From NCBI RefSeq assembly GCF_000333455.1, contig NZ_BADD01000719.1:1-33426 (forward strand): a stretch of 33,426 nucleotides of DNA. The letters are read 5' to 3'. This DNA is from Rhodopseudomonas sp. B29. GTDB taxonomy: Bacteria > Pseudomonadota > Alphaproteobacteria > Rhizobiales > Xanthobacteraceae. A program made the translations under genes and the position numbers. The notes below the pieces were generated by a model. It ran no database searches and was not told where the DNA came from. It was given only the letters and a program-made list of their open reading frames with translations. Positions 26,165-33,426 of the stretch are shown piece after piece (position 1 is the stretch's first letter; each line of letters opens with the position of its first letter).

Positions 26165-26436
26165 GACGCTGCGGTCTCGCCGGCGAGCAGTGCGTCGAGC
26201 TTGTGCTCGCGGTCGAGCGCGTAGAGGTCGTCGCAGCCACCGATGTGGCGGCCGTCGATGAAGATCTGCGGATAGGTCGAGCCCGGATGGGTGCGCTGGT
26301 CCATCTGCTGGCGGTAGGACGGATCCACCGATACGTCGTATTCGGTGAACGCCGCCTTCTTGCGGTTGAGCAGCGACTTGGCGGCGCTGCAATAGCCGCA
26401 GCCGGGGCGGGTGAAAATTTCGATCGCAGCGGGCAT
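26161..26436 (-). CDS. grxC: Glutaredoxin 3
   Basis: This 91-residue dithiol glutaredoxin begins MPAAIEIFTRPGCGYCSAAK and has active site C-G-Y-C in place of the more common CPYC. The TYPQIFIDGRHIGGCDDLYALD segment contains the glutathione-binding TxPxIFI and GGxDD motifs. It reduces protein and glutathione mixed disulfides in the cytoplasm. I use the ATG at 26436 rather than the adjacent in-frame GTG at 26439. The stop overlaps the start of the nitrilase gene. Upstream, 43 bases separate it from comF on the same strand. Confidence 0.95.
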   Translation of the reverse strand: MPAAIEIFTRPGCGYCSAAKSLLNRKKAAFTEYDVSVDPSYRQQMDQRTHPGSTYPQIFIDGRHIGGCDDLYALDREHKLDALLAGETAAS

Positions 26437-26479
26437 CACGGCTCCGTCTTCTCCGCGCCGGTTCGGCGCAAGGAGCGGA

Positions 26480-27289
26480 TTATATGGGAGATTTCAAGGT
26501 ATCCACAACCCGCGCGAAAACCAGAACGTCGACCGAGGCCGCCTTGGCGCGGAGCAGGGCGCGGGCGCAGGCGTCGACCGTGGCGCCGGAGGTGAGGACG
26601 TCGTCGATCAGCACCACACGGCGGCCCTGGATCACGTGCTTGCGGTCCGCCGCGACCTTGAAGGCGCCCTGCACGTTGGCGGCGCGCTCGCTGCGCGACA
26701 GCCCGATCTGATGCGCGGTCGGGCGGATGCGACGCAGTGCCTCGACCGCCACCGGCAGCCCGGTCTGTTTGCCGATCGCCCGCGCCAGCGCGCCGGATTG
26801 GTTGTAGCGCCGCGAGAAGCCGCGGCGCCAATGCAGCGGCACCGGCACCAGCACGTCGGCCTCGTCGAGCAGCGGCTTGCCGGCATGCGCCATCCACTGC
26901 CCCATCGTCGGCGCCAGATCGGTGCGGTCGTGGAATTTGAGGCCGTGTACCAGCGTTTTGGCAATATCGTCGTAGCGCACGGCAGCACGGGCCCGCGCAT
27001 AGGCGGGCGGGTCGGCGATCGCCTGCATCGACAGCATACCGGGGCCGGGATCGTAAACGAACGGGATTCCCAGCCTGTCGCAATAAGGCGGCGCGATGAA
27101 CGAAAGCTGCGCCCAGCAGGCTGCACAGACGCCGTCGCCCGCGACCGGTTCGCGGCAGGCCACGCACAGCGTCGGCAGCGCGATGTCGAGCGCCAGCTGC
27201 GCCGCCCGCTGCAGCGCGCGCCGCACCGGGGCGAGGCTCGTCCATGCCGTACCGGCGCTTTGCGCCAGCCTGTCCGCCATCGCCTGCAT
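26480..27289 (-). CDS. ComF family phosphoribosyltransferase-like protein
   Basis: ComF-family proteins combine an N-terminal four-cysteine zinc finger with a phosphoribosyltransferase fold and are required for DNA uptake in competent bacteria. Here the cysteines are C42, C45, C55 and C58 (CVACREPVAGDGVCAAC). The PRPP-type loop is VVLIDDVLTSGAT near residue 235, and VPVPLHWRRGFSRRYNQS is the usual central motif. The 269-residue length starts at 27289 (MQAMADRLAQ); an alternative Met at 27280 has a better AGG-like ribosome site. No other competence gene is nearby. It heads the leftward group with grxC. Confidence 0.92.
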   Translation of the reverse strand: MQAMADRLAQSAGTAWTSLAPVRRALQRAAQLALDIALPTLCVACREPVAGDGVCAACWAQLSFIAPPYCDRLGIPFVYDPGPGMLSMQAIADPPAYARARAAVRYDDIAKTLVHGLKFHDRTDLAPTMGQWMAHAGKPLLDEADVLVPVPLHWRRGFSRRYNQSGALARAIGKQTGLPVAVEALRRIRPTAHQIGLSRSERAANVQGAFKVAADRKHVIQGRRVVLIDDVLTSGATVDACARALLRAKAASVDVLVFARVVDTLKSPI

Positions 27290-27428
27290 GCAAGGAAGGC
27301 TAGCGCGGTCGGTTGTGGCGTCAAGCGGCTTCAATGCGCGCGAGCAGGGGAAGCAGGGCAAGTTCCGGGTAGAGCCGGCGGCCGGAAAGGCGCACAAGGC
27401 GCCATCGCCTTCGCGCCCAGGAGTTCGC

Positions 27429-27743
27429 ATGGCCGCCCCGGAAACCAAGCCCGCCGATATCACCTATCTGGATCTCGTCAACGCGCCGCATGTCTATTTC
27501 GACATCGCGCCGGCGCACGGGGTGATGGCCAATGCGGTCGAGATCGAACTCGCGGCGCGGACGCTCAACCCGCTGGCCGACGGTACCGTCGAGGTGAAGT
27601 TCGTCACCACCGCCCGGCTGCGCTGCAGCCAGAGCGGCGCGCAGCATCTGCGCAACGCGCTGGATGCGGTGCTGAAGATGTTCGAGGCTCAGCAGGCCGG
27701 GCCGGCGCAGGCGGGTCCATCGGCCGGCTCGAAGCTGAACTGA
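27429..27743 (+). CDS. Small conserved-looking protein of unknown function
   Basis: The 104-residue product (MAAPETKPADITYLDLVNAP) has no signal peptide or membrane segment. A compact domain of alternating strands (VYFDIAPAHGVMANAVEIEL, then GTVEVKFVTTARLRCSQSGAQHLRNAL) is followed by a low-complexity tail (AQQAGPAQAGPSAGSKLN). Codon use matches the neighbours, which argues that it is a real gene. It is divergent from comF and 41 bases upstream of the methyltransferase, so it may be co-transcribed with the latter. I do not recognise the family. Confidence 0.7.
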   Translation: MAAPETKPADITYLDLVNAPHVYFDIAPAHGVMANAVEIELAARTLNPLADGTVEVKFVTTARLRCSQSGAQHLRNALDAVLKMFEAQQAGPAQAGPSAGSKLN

Positions 27744-27784
27744 GGCGATTTGCCTTCGCTCGTGACGATGCTTAGCTGCCGCGC

Positions 27785-28618
27785 ATGAACGCATCTGCTC
27801 CCTTGTTGTTCGATCGGCGCCTGTTGGCGCCGCGGCTGGCGCGTGCCGGCAGGCTGGAGCCGGCCGGTTTCCTGCTCGATCGCGTCAGTGGCGAGATGGA
27901 GGAGCGGCTCGGCGCGGTGCTGCGCGAGTTTCGCGTCATCGCCGACGTGTGGACGCCGGGCTCGGCGCTGCCAGCGCAGCGGTTTCCGAACGTGACGCAT
28001 GTGGCGGTCGATCCGTCCGGCGAGGAAGCGCTGAACCTGGCGCCGGGCGCGTTCGATCTCGCCGTCTCGGCGCTGGCGCTGCAATTCGCCAATGATTTGC
28101 CGGGCGTCTTGGCGCAGATCCGCCGCGCGCTGAAGCCGGACGGCCTGCTGCTCGCTGCACTGACCGGCGGCGATACGCTGACCGAACTACGTCAGGCGTT
28201 CGCGGCCGCCGAGGCCGAGATCGAGGGCGGCGTGTCGCCGCGCGTTGCGCCGGCGGCCGATCTGCGCGACCTCGGCGCGCTGCTGCAGCGCGCCGGCTTC
28301 GCGCTGCCGGTCACCGATGTCGACCGCGTCGTGGTGCGCTATCCGCACGTCTTCGCGCTGATGCAGGATCTGCGGCGCATGGGCGCCACCAACACGCTGA
28401 TCGAGCGCCGCAAGACGCCGCTCCGCCGCGCCACGCTGACCCGCATGGCGCAAGTCTACGCCGAGCGTTTCGCCGATCCCGACGGCCGCATCCGCGCCAC
28501 CTTCGAGATCGTCTGGCTGTCCGGCTGGGCCCCGCACGAAAGCCAGCAACAGCCGCTACGGCCGGGTTCGGCGAAGGCGAGCCTGGCGGAGGCGGTGAGG
28601 GGATTACAGCCGAAGTAA
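27785..28618 (+). CDS. SAM-dependent methyltransferase-fold protein, NDUFAF5-like
   Basis: The 277-residue product resembles the BioC/NDUFAF5 group. It opens with LLFDRRLLAPRLARA, has a SAM-fold core with VAVDPSGEEALNLAPGAFDLAVSALALQFANDLPGVLAQI, and continues ALKPDGLLLAALTGGDTLTELRQAF. Human NDUFAF5 hydroxylates an arginine of a complex I subunit, and alphaproteobacterial relatives are thought to be orthologues. The usual N-terminal glycine motif is degenerate (VWTPGSALPAQRFP), consistent with that branch rather than with an active BioC. No biotin genes are adjacent. The assignment to complex I assembly is family inference. Confidence 0.82.
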   Translation: MNASAPLLFDRRLLAPRLARAGRLEPAGFLLDRVSGEMEERLGAVLREFRVIADVWTPGSALPAQRFPNVTHVAVDPSGEEALNLAPGAFDLAVSALALQFANDLPGVLAQIRRALKPDGLLLAALTGGDTLTELRQAFAAAEAEIEGGVSPRVAPAADLRDLGALLQRAGFALPVTDVDRVVVRYPHVFALMQDLRRMGATNTLIERRKTPLRRATLTRMAQVYAERFADPDGRIRATFEIVWLSGWAPHESQQQPLRPGSAKASLAEAVRGLQPK

Positions 28619-28627
28619 CAAGTGCAG

Positions 28628-28727
28628 CGTCATCCTGAGGTGCTCGCGAAGCGAGCCTCGAAGGATGGGCTTCGCACGTGGCGCATGCTTCGAGGCTCGC
28701 CCTACGGGCGAGCACCTCAGCATGACG
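28628..28727. repeat. Palindromic repeat, body type F
   Basis: The left arm is CGTCATCCTGAGGTGCTCGC, with AGCGAGCCTCGAAG inside. The right arm is CTTCGAGGCTCGCCC, with GCGAGCACCTCAGCATGACG. It is the only type F copy in this window and fills the gap between the convergent methyltransferase and mutT genes. Its ends match the GTCAT/ATGAC pattern of the other families. Confidence 0.84.
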
Positions 28728-28732
28728 GCGTG

Positions 28733-29134
28733 CTACATCAACAATTCGATCAGCGGCGGGATCAGCGGGATGTCGGCGGGCGGCATCGGGTAGTCGCGCA
28801 GCTTGGTGGCGCGGACCCAGGCCAGTTCCTGGCCTTCGCGCGGCATCACCATTCCTTCCCAGCGCCGACAGACATACAGTGGCATCAGCAAATGGAAGTC
28901 TTCGTAGGCGTGGCTGGCAAAGGTCAGCGGCGCCAGGCAGGCTTCCTTCACGGTGATGCCGAGCTCTTCGTTCAGCTCGCGGATCAGCGCCGCCTCCGGC
29001 CGCTCGCCGGCATCCAGCTTGCCGCCCGGAAATTCCCACAGCCCGCCGAGTTGCTTGTGCTTCGGCCGCTGCGCGATCAGCACGCGATTATCAGCATCGA
29101 TCAGCGCCGCGGCGACGACGAGGAGGAGGTTCAT
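28733..29134 (-). CDS. mutT: 8-oxo-dGTP diphosphatase (MutT-type Nudix hydrolase)
   Basis: MutT removes oxidised guanine nucleotides from the pool to prevent mutation. The 133-residue product (MNLLLVVAAALIDADNRVLI) carries an intact Nudix box from G38 to I60, following QLGGLWEFPGGK, the hallmark of MutT. LPLYVCRRWEG lies in the second half. Length agrees with the family. It runs in the same direction as argJ, which is upstream, with 224 bases and a type D repeat between the two. The mutT-argJ pairing is common in alphaproteobacteria. Confidence 0.93.
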   Translation of the reverse strand: MNLLLVVAAALIDADNRVLIAQRPKHKQLGGLWEFPGGKLDAGERPEAALIRELNEELGITVKEACLAPLTFASHAYEDFHLLMPLYVCRRWEGMVMPREGQELAWVRATKLRDYPMPPADIPLIPPLIELLM

Positions 29135-29207
29135 GCGGCGCTCCGCGTCTGACGCAGGGCGATCACCATACCGCGAATGTGGTGCACAGCGCTCGCCCTA
29201 CTAACAA

Positions 29208-29309
29208 CGTCATGCCCCGCGAAAGCGGGGCACCCAGTATTCCAGAGCGCCGCGGCTAAGCAACCAACGACACGGCGTACTGGGTCGCCCGCTTTCGCGG
29301 GCGATGACG
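29208..29309. repeat. Palindromic repeat, body type D (copy 2)
   Basis: It starts CGTCATGCCCCGCGAAAGCG and CACCCAGTATTCCAG, and ends GTACTGGGTCGCCCGC and GCGGGCGATGACG. It is the most regular D copy and defines the ends used for the others. It lies between mutT and argJ, about 2.2 kb from the copy that terminates glnD. Confidence 0.85.
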
Positions 29310-29358
29310 TTTGTGATTGGACGAGCACGGTGCTTTTCGCCATCGCACACTGCCAGCT

Positions 29359-30600
29359 TTACGACCGGTAATCGCCATTGATCGCGACGTATTCCTTGGT
29401 GAGATCACATGTCAGCACGCGGTCGCGGCCTTTGCCGAGACCGAGGGCGACCTTGATCTGGATCTCGGGCTTCTTCATTTCGGCCGAGACCTGCTTCTCG
29501 TCGTAGCTCGGGTCGCGTGCGCCGGACTTGGCGACGCGGATGCCGTTGAACGAGATCGACAGCTTGTCGCGATCGGCCGGCTCGCCGGCTTTGCCGACTG
29601 CCATCACCACCCGGCCCCAGTTGGCGTCTTCACCGGCGACCGCGGTTTTCACCAGCGGCGAGTTGGCGATCGACATCGCGATCCTGCGCGCCGACTCCTT
29701 GGTCTTGGCGCCTTCGACGATGATTTCGACCAGCTTGCGGGCGCCTTCGCCGTCGCGCGCGACCTGCTCGGCGAGGTCGGCCAGCACGGCGTTGAAGGCT
29801 TTGACGAAGGCCTTGAGCCGCGGGTCGGAGGCGCGCGAGATCTTCGGCGCGCCGTTCTCGGCCGCGGTCCCGGTAGCGAAGGCTAAGAGCGTGTCCGAGG
29901 TCGAAGTGTCGCCGTCGATCGTCACCGCGTTGAAGGTGTCGGCGACGCCGGCTTTGAGCAGCGCCTGCAGGCACGAGGCCGACAGCGGGGCGTCGGTGAA
30001 GACGAAGGACAGCATCGTCGCCATGTCGGGCGCGATCATGCCGGCGCCCTTGGCCATGCCGTTGATGGTAACCTTGGCCTTGCCGAGCTTCACCGTCGCG
30101 GTCGCGACCTTGGGGAAGGTGTCGGTGGTCATGATCGCCTTGGCGGCGTCCATCCAGTCGTCCGGACTGGCTTCCTGCACCAGTTCGTCGAGCACGCCAT
30201 CGAACTTGGTGGCGTCGAGCGGTTCGCCGATCACTCCGGTGGAGGCGAGGAACACCTCGGCCGGCTTGCAGCCGACCGCCTTGGCGGCGAGCTGGGCCGT
30301 CAGCGCCGTGGCCTGGCGGCCGGTCTTGCCGGTGAACGCGTTGGCATTGCCGGAATTGACCACCAGGGCGCGGGCGCCGCCGCCCTTGAGCTTATCGCGA
30401 CACCATTCGACCGGGGCCGAGGGGCACTTGGACTTGGTGAACACCCCGGCGACCGTGGTGCCCTTCTCCATCTCGACCAGCAGCACGTCGGTGCGGCCCT
30501 TGTAGCGGATGCCGGCCGCCGCGGTGGCGAGGCGGACGCCGGCGATGGCCGGCAATGCGGGGACTTCGGTCGGCGCGAGCGGGGAGACGGCGGAGGACAT
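29359..30600 (-). CDS. argJ: Bifunctional glutamate N-acetyltransferase / amino-acid acetyltransferase
   Basis: ArgJ moves acetyl groups from N-acetylornithine to glutamate and can also use acetyl-CoA, so it drives the arginine pathway. From the start at 30600 ([12 protein letters not shown]) the product is 413 residues. The self-cleavage site lies in [17 protein letters not shown], with the nucleophile threonine near residue 195. N-terminal [12 protein letters not shown] and later [13 protein letters not shown] are also diagnostic. An ATG at 30642 would add 14 poorly conserved residues. It is divergent from the truncated glnD, with 252 gene-free bases between their starts. Confidence 0.95.
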   Translation of the reverse strand: MSSAVSPLAPTEVPALPAIAGVRLATAAAGIRYKGRTDVLLVEMEKGTTVAGVFTKSKCPSAPVEWCRDKLKGGGARALVVNSGNANAFTGKTGRQATALTAQLAAKAVGCKPAEVFLASTGVIGEPLDATKFDGVLDELVQEASPDDWMDAAKAIMTTDTFPKVATATVKLGKAKVTINGMAKGAGMIAPDMATMLSFVFTDAPLSASCLQALLKAGVADTFNAVTIDGDTSTSDTLLAFATGTAAENGAPKISRASDPRLKAFVKAFNAVLADLAEQVARDGEGARKLVEIIVEGAKTKESARRIAMSIANSPLVKTAVAGEDANWGRVVMAVGKAGEPADRDKLSISFNGIRVAKSGARDPSYDEKQVSAEMKKPEIQIKVALGLGKGRDRVLTCDLTKEYVAINGDYRS

Positions 30601-30852
30601 CGGGCGTGCTTTCGGATGGTTCAGTAGGGAACGCGAACTCACCCTCTCTCACAAGCGCGCGACAATGAGAAGGCATTTGCCGCGCCACGATGGCTTTGCA
30701 GACGGCCTGGTGGCCGGCAAAACCCGCGAATTGCCGAAAGACCCATCGCCAGCGCCGGCCGCCAGACCCTATGCTGTGGGGATTACGTGCGAATCGCTGG
30801 CGGCTACAATCGCCGGTGACAGCGCCAGCCAGCTTCGTTATCGGTCAGACGC

Positions 30853-31659
30853 ATGGATAAAGTCGTTACACATCCGAAGGCCGCCGATCCGCGGTTCGAC
30901 AGCGCCCGCGTCAGCGGCGATATCGCCGCTCTGGCCGAGGCCCACGCAGGCAACGATCAGGCGTTCCGCACCGCGCTGGCGATGATGATGAAGGCCGAAC
31001 TCGCCAAGGCGCGCGCCGAGGCCGAGGCCGAGTTGCTGCGTGATCGCCACGGCCGCCGCTGCGCCGAGCGGCTGTGCTTCGTTCAGGACGAGATCATCCG
31101 GCTGCTGTTCCGCGCCGCGACGCAGTACCTGTATAATTCGCCGACGCCGTCGAGCTCCGAGCGGATGTCGGTGGTGGCGACCGGCGGTTACGGCCGCGGT
31201 CTGATGGCGCCGGAGAGCGACATCGATCTCTTGTTCATCCTGCCCTACAAGCAGACCGCCTGGGGCGAGCAGGTCGCCGAAGTCATCCTGTACTGCCTGT
31301 GGGACATCGGCCTCAAAGTCGGCCACGCGACGCGCTCGGTCGACGAATGCGTGCGCCAGGCGCGCGCCGACATGACTATCCGCACTGCGATCCTGGAGAC
31401 GCGCTTCCTCACCGGCGACGACCAGCTCTACGCCGAACTGGTCGAGCGCTTCGACAAGGAAGTCGTCGAGGGCACCGCCGCCGAATTCGTCGCCGCCAAG
31501 CTGGCCGAGCGCGACCAGGTCATCGCCCGCGACGGCGGGCGACCCAGTATTCCCGGAGCGCTGATGTTGACCATCGTGCTCGATCAGGAATGCTCTGGGA
31601 TACTGGGCCACCCGCATGCGCGGGTGGTGACGGTGAGGTGTGAGGCGAAGACGGCATGA
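30853..31659 (+). pseudogene. glnD: PII uridylyltransferase GlnD, N-terminal fragment ending at a palindromic repeat
   Basis: GlnD normally (about 900 residues) uridylylates and deuridylylates PII proteins in response to glutamine, through nucleotidyltransferase, HD and two ACT domains. Here only the first 222 or so residues are GlnD: VATGGYGRGLMAPESDIDLLF with G111, G112, D123 and D125 of the nucleotidyltransferase site, then DIGLKVGHATRSVDECV. From residue 223 (base 31519) the frame translates a type D repeat and stops at 31659. The HD and ACT domains, and part of the transferase region, are missing, and no further glnD sequence follows. Codon use and motifs of the remaining part look healthy, so the break may be recent or an assembly artefact. 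Confidence 0.9.
31519..31632. repeat. Palindromic repeat, body type D (copy 3), at the glnD breakpoint
   Basis: It starts GTCATCGCCCGCGACGGCGG and CGACCCAGTATTCCCGG, and ends GGGATACTGGGCCACCCGC and GGTGGTGACG. It is the only GTCAT-ended element in the window lying within a coding sequence. Its left end coincides, within a few bases, with the point where GlnD similarity stops. About 38 bases separate its right end from the stop of the solute-binding protein gene. Confidence 0.85.
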
Positions 31660-31670
31660 CGGAAGGAGCG

Positions 31671-32648
31671 TCATTGCTGGCCTTGCAGCCCCGCTTCCTT
31701 GATCACCTTGCTCCATTTCGCGGTCTCGTCGTCGATGAACTTGGCAAAGTCGACGCCGCTGAGGCCGTGGGCTTCGAGCCCTTGCGCGATCAGCTTCTGC
31801 TGGACGTCCTTGTCCTTCAGCGCGCGGAGTACGAGGTCCTGTAGCTTCTCGATAATCGGTGCCGGCGTCGCGGCCGGCGCCATGAAGCCGTACCAGCCGG
31901 CGGCGGTCACCTGCGGATAGCCGAGCTCCACCATGGTCGGGGCATCCGGATAGATCGTGCTGCGGGTGGGCGAGCCGGTGGCGAGCACGCGGAACGTGCC
32001 GGCCTGAATGTGCGGCAGCGCCGAAGTGATCGCCGTGAACGTCGCATCGACGCGGCCGGCGAGGAGTTCAGTGTAGGCGGCCGAGTCGCCGCGGAACGGG
32101 ATGTTGAGGCCTTTGACGCCGGCGGTCTTGAACAGCAGCTCGGCGGCGAGATGCGGCTGCGAGCCGGGGCCGGGCGAGCCGAAGGTCAGGCCCTCCGACT
32201 TCGATTTGCCGTAGGCGATGAGCTCCGGCAGCGTCTTGTACGGGGACTTGGCGTTGATGATCAGGAAGATCGGCGCGTAAGCCGCCATCGCCACCGGGCG
32301 CAGCTCCTTGCGCTCGTAGTTGAGTTTGCCGAACAGCGCCTCGGCCGTCGCGTAGGGCGCCGCCGCGTAGAGCCACGTGTAGCCGTCGGGCGCGCTGTGC
32401 GCCACGGTTTCGCTGGCGATGCGCGTGCCGGCGCCTGGCTTGTTCTCGACGATGAATTGCTCCTTCAGCTCGCGCTCGAAGAACGCGTTGAAGATGCGCA
32501 GCGAGATATCGTTGGCGCCGCCGGCGCCGTAAGGCGAGATGGTTTTGACGATATGGCTCGGCCATTCGGTGTCGGCGAAGGCCCGCGCGGCCGGCATGGC
32601 GGCGAGGGCGGCGGCGGTCGCGAGTAGTGAGCGGCGGGTGATAGGCAT
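31671..32648 (-). CDS. Bug-type tripartite tricarboxylate transporter substrate-binding protein
   Basis: This 325-residue periplasmic binding protein belongs to the TctC/Bug family, which captures carboxylates or related small molecules. The signal peptide MPITRRSLLATAAALAAMPA contains a twin-arginine-like RRSLL and would be cleaved near ARAFA. The mature protein has FGSPGPGSQPHLAAELL, PFRGDSAAYTELLAGRVDATF and YPQVTAAGWYGFMAPAATP, all typical of the family. No TctA/TctB membrane genes are visible, which is common for orphan Bug receptors. It lies 71 bases downstream of the CoA-transferase on the same strand, so its ligand may be the acid that enzyme activates. Confidence 0.92.
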   Translation of the reverse strand: MPITRRSLLATAAALAAMPAARAFADTEWPSHIVKTISPYGAGGANDISLRIFNAFFERELKEQFIVENKPGAGTRIASETVAHSAPDGYTWLYAAAPYATAEALFGKLNYERKELRPVAMAAYAPIFLIINAKSPYKTLPELIAYGKSKSEGLTFGSPGPGSQPHLAAELLFKTAGVKGLNIPFRGDSAAYTELLAGRVDATFTAITSALPHIQAGTFRVLATGSPTRSTIYPDAPTMVELGYPQVTAAGWYGFMAPAATPAPIIEKLQDLVLRALKDKDVQQKLIAQGLEAHGLSGVDFAKFIDDETAKWSKVIKEAGLQGQQ

Positions 32649-32719
32649 TCGACGTCTCCTTGAGGGCGCGGTCCGGTTCTTGTTGTCGTTCCGGCTACGC
32701 GCGACGGCAGCTGCGCTGC

Positions 32720-33426
32720 TCAGATCACATGCGCGAGTTGGAGTCGCTCGATCTCGGCCTCCGACAATCCCAGCCAGTCGCGATAGACCTCGTGATTGTC
32801 GTGGCCGATGTCGCCGGCCGAATGCTGCGGCTTCACTGGATCGACGGTGAAGCGCGGCACGACGTTGGACATCGCCACGGTGCCGAAATGCGGATCGGGT
32901 ACGCGCGTGATCATGTCGCGCGCCTGCGCCTGCGGATCGGCGGCAATCTGATCGACCGAGTAGATCGGCGCGATGGTGCCTTGCGCGGCGGTGAAGGCTT
33001 CGAGCACTTCATCGAGGTTATGATCCAGGCACCAGGCGGCGAAGATGGCGTTGAGTTCGCCGGCATGCTGGACGCGATTGTGATTGCCGGCAAAGCGCGG
33101 ATCGTCGATCAGGTCGGGGCGCCCAATTGCCCGGCAGTTGCACGCGTACAGCGCGTTGGTCGAGCCGGCCAGCGTCACCCAATGATCGTCCTTGGTGCGA
33201 AACACTGCGGCGGGAGCGGAGTAACCGTTGGAGTTGCCGATGCGGCTGCGCACGAAGCCGAGCTGATCGTGCTCGATCGGCAGCACGTCGAGCAGCCGGA
33301 ACACGGTCTCGGTCAGCGCCAGATCGATCTCTTCGCCGGGGGCGTTCGGATCCTTGGCGCGCTTCCACAATGCGGCGAGTACGCCGACGGGACCGAACAG
33401 CCCGCCGATCGAATCCCCGATCGGGT
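32720..33426 (-). CDS. CaiB/BaiF family (type III) CoA-transferase, C-terminal part (5' end outside window)
   Basis: The frame is open from the right edge to the stop at 32720. It encodes about 235 residues of a family III CoA-transferase, which moves CoA between carboxylic acids. The visible N-terminal portion reads PIGDSIGGLFGPVGVLAALWKRAKDPNAPGEEIDLAL, the usual turn before the long helix in this family. Later blocks are VFRTKDDHWVTLAGSTNALY, GRPDLIDDPRFAGNHNRVQH and IYSVDQIAADPQAQARDMI. A TTG near 33370 is not the start, as similarity continues to the edge. It precedes the Bug receptor gene, a pairing frequent in carboxylate catabolism. The substrate is unknown. Confidence 0.9.
   Translation of the reverse strand, partial: PIGDSIGGLFGPVGVLAALWKRAKDPNAPGEEIDLALTETVFRLLDVLPIEHDQLGFVRSRIGNSNGYSAPAAVFRTKDDHWVTLAGSTNALYACNCRAIGRPDLIDDPRFAGNHNRVQHAGELNAIFAAWCLDHNLDEVLEAFTAAQGTIAPIYSVDQIAADPQAQARDMITRVPDPHFGTVAMSNVVPRFTVDPVKPQHSAGDIGHDNHEVYRDWLGLSEAEIERLQLAHVI

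Noticed and set aside
31299-31643. A separate 114-residue gene inside the glnD fragment
   Set aside because: It is an out-of-frame reading of glnD and the repeat, with no ribosome site.

Overview
The window is GC-rich chromosomal DNA from an alphaproteobacterium. Gene order, protein wording and abundant GC-rich palindromic repeats all fit the Rhodopseudomonas/Bradyrhizobium group (Nitrobacteraceae). That placement is inferred from recognised families and conserved neighbourhoods, not from a database search. Most of the window is housekeeping sequence. I see no prophage, transposase, CRISPR array, tRNA, rRNA or recognisable defence system.

Layout from left to right. (1) 1-4.2 kb: the 3' end of dapE, then a leftward def-fmt-truA cluster for translation initiation and tRNA modification, with rmuC divergent from def. 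(2) 4.4-9.5 kb: an AmpG-like permease, then a leftward replication/repair cluster consisting of the SRP RNA gene, dnaX, a YbaB/EbfC protein, recR and a small secreted protein. (3) 9.7-12.0 kb: a rightward, tightly packed HIT-nudC-PfkB kinase operon. (4) 12.2-14.3 kb: a cupin gene and gloB (leftward), with a methyltransferase divergent from gloB. (5) 14.4-21.5 kb: a long leftward series lysC, ptsP, prfA, prmC and a DUF4167 gene, which places release factor 1 beside the enzyme that methylates it. (6) 21.7-24.6 kb: a PH-domain membrane protein, ubiG and two drug/metabolite-type transporters. (7) 24.8-27.3 kb: a leftward chain of comF, grxC, a nitrilase-family amidase and DUF1178, the last three overlapping or nearly overlapping. 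(8) 27.4-30.6 kb: a small unknown protein, an NDUFAF5-like methyltransferase, mutT and argJ. (9) 30.8-33.4 kb: a glnD gene cut off after about 222 codons at a palindromic repeat, followed by a Bug-type solute-binding protein and a CoA-transferase that runs off the window edge.

The most unusual content is a set of at least twelve palindromic repeat elements. Ten of them share outer ends of the GTCAT/ATGAC kind while carrying several different inner bodies. One forms the exact 3' boundary of the truncated glnD, and another supplies the stop codon of ubiG. The DUF1178 gene carries two closely spaced +1 frameshifts. The glnD break and these frameshifts could be real gene decay or sequence/assembly error, and the window alone cannot separate the two.
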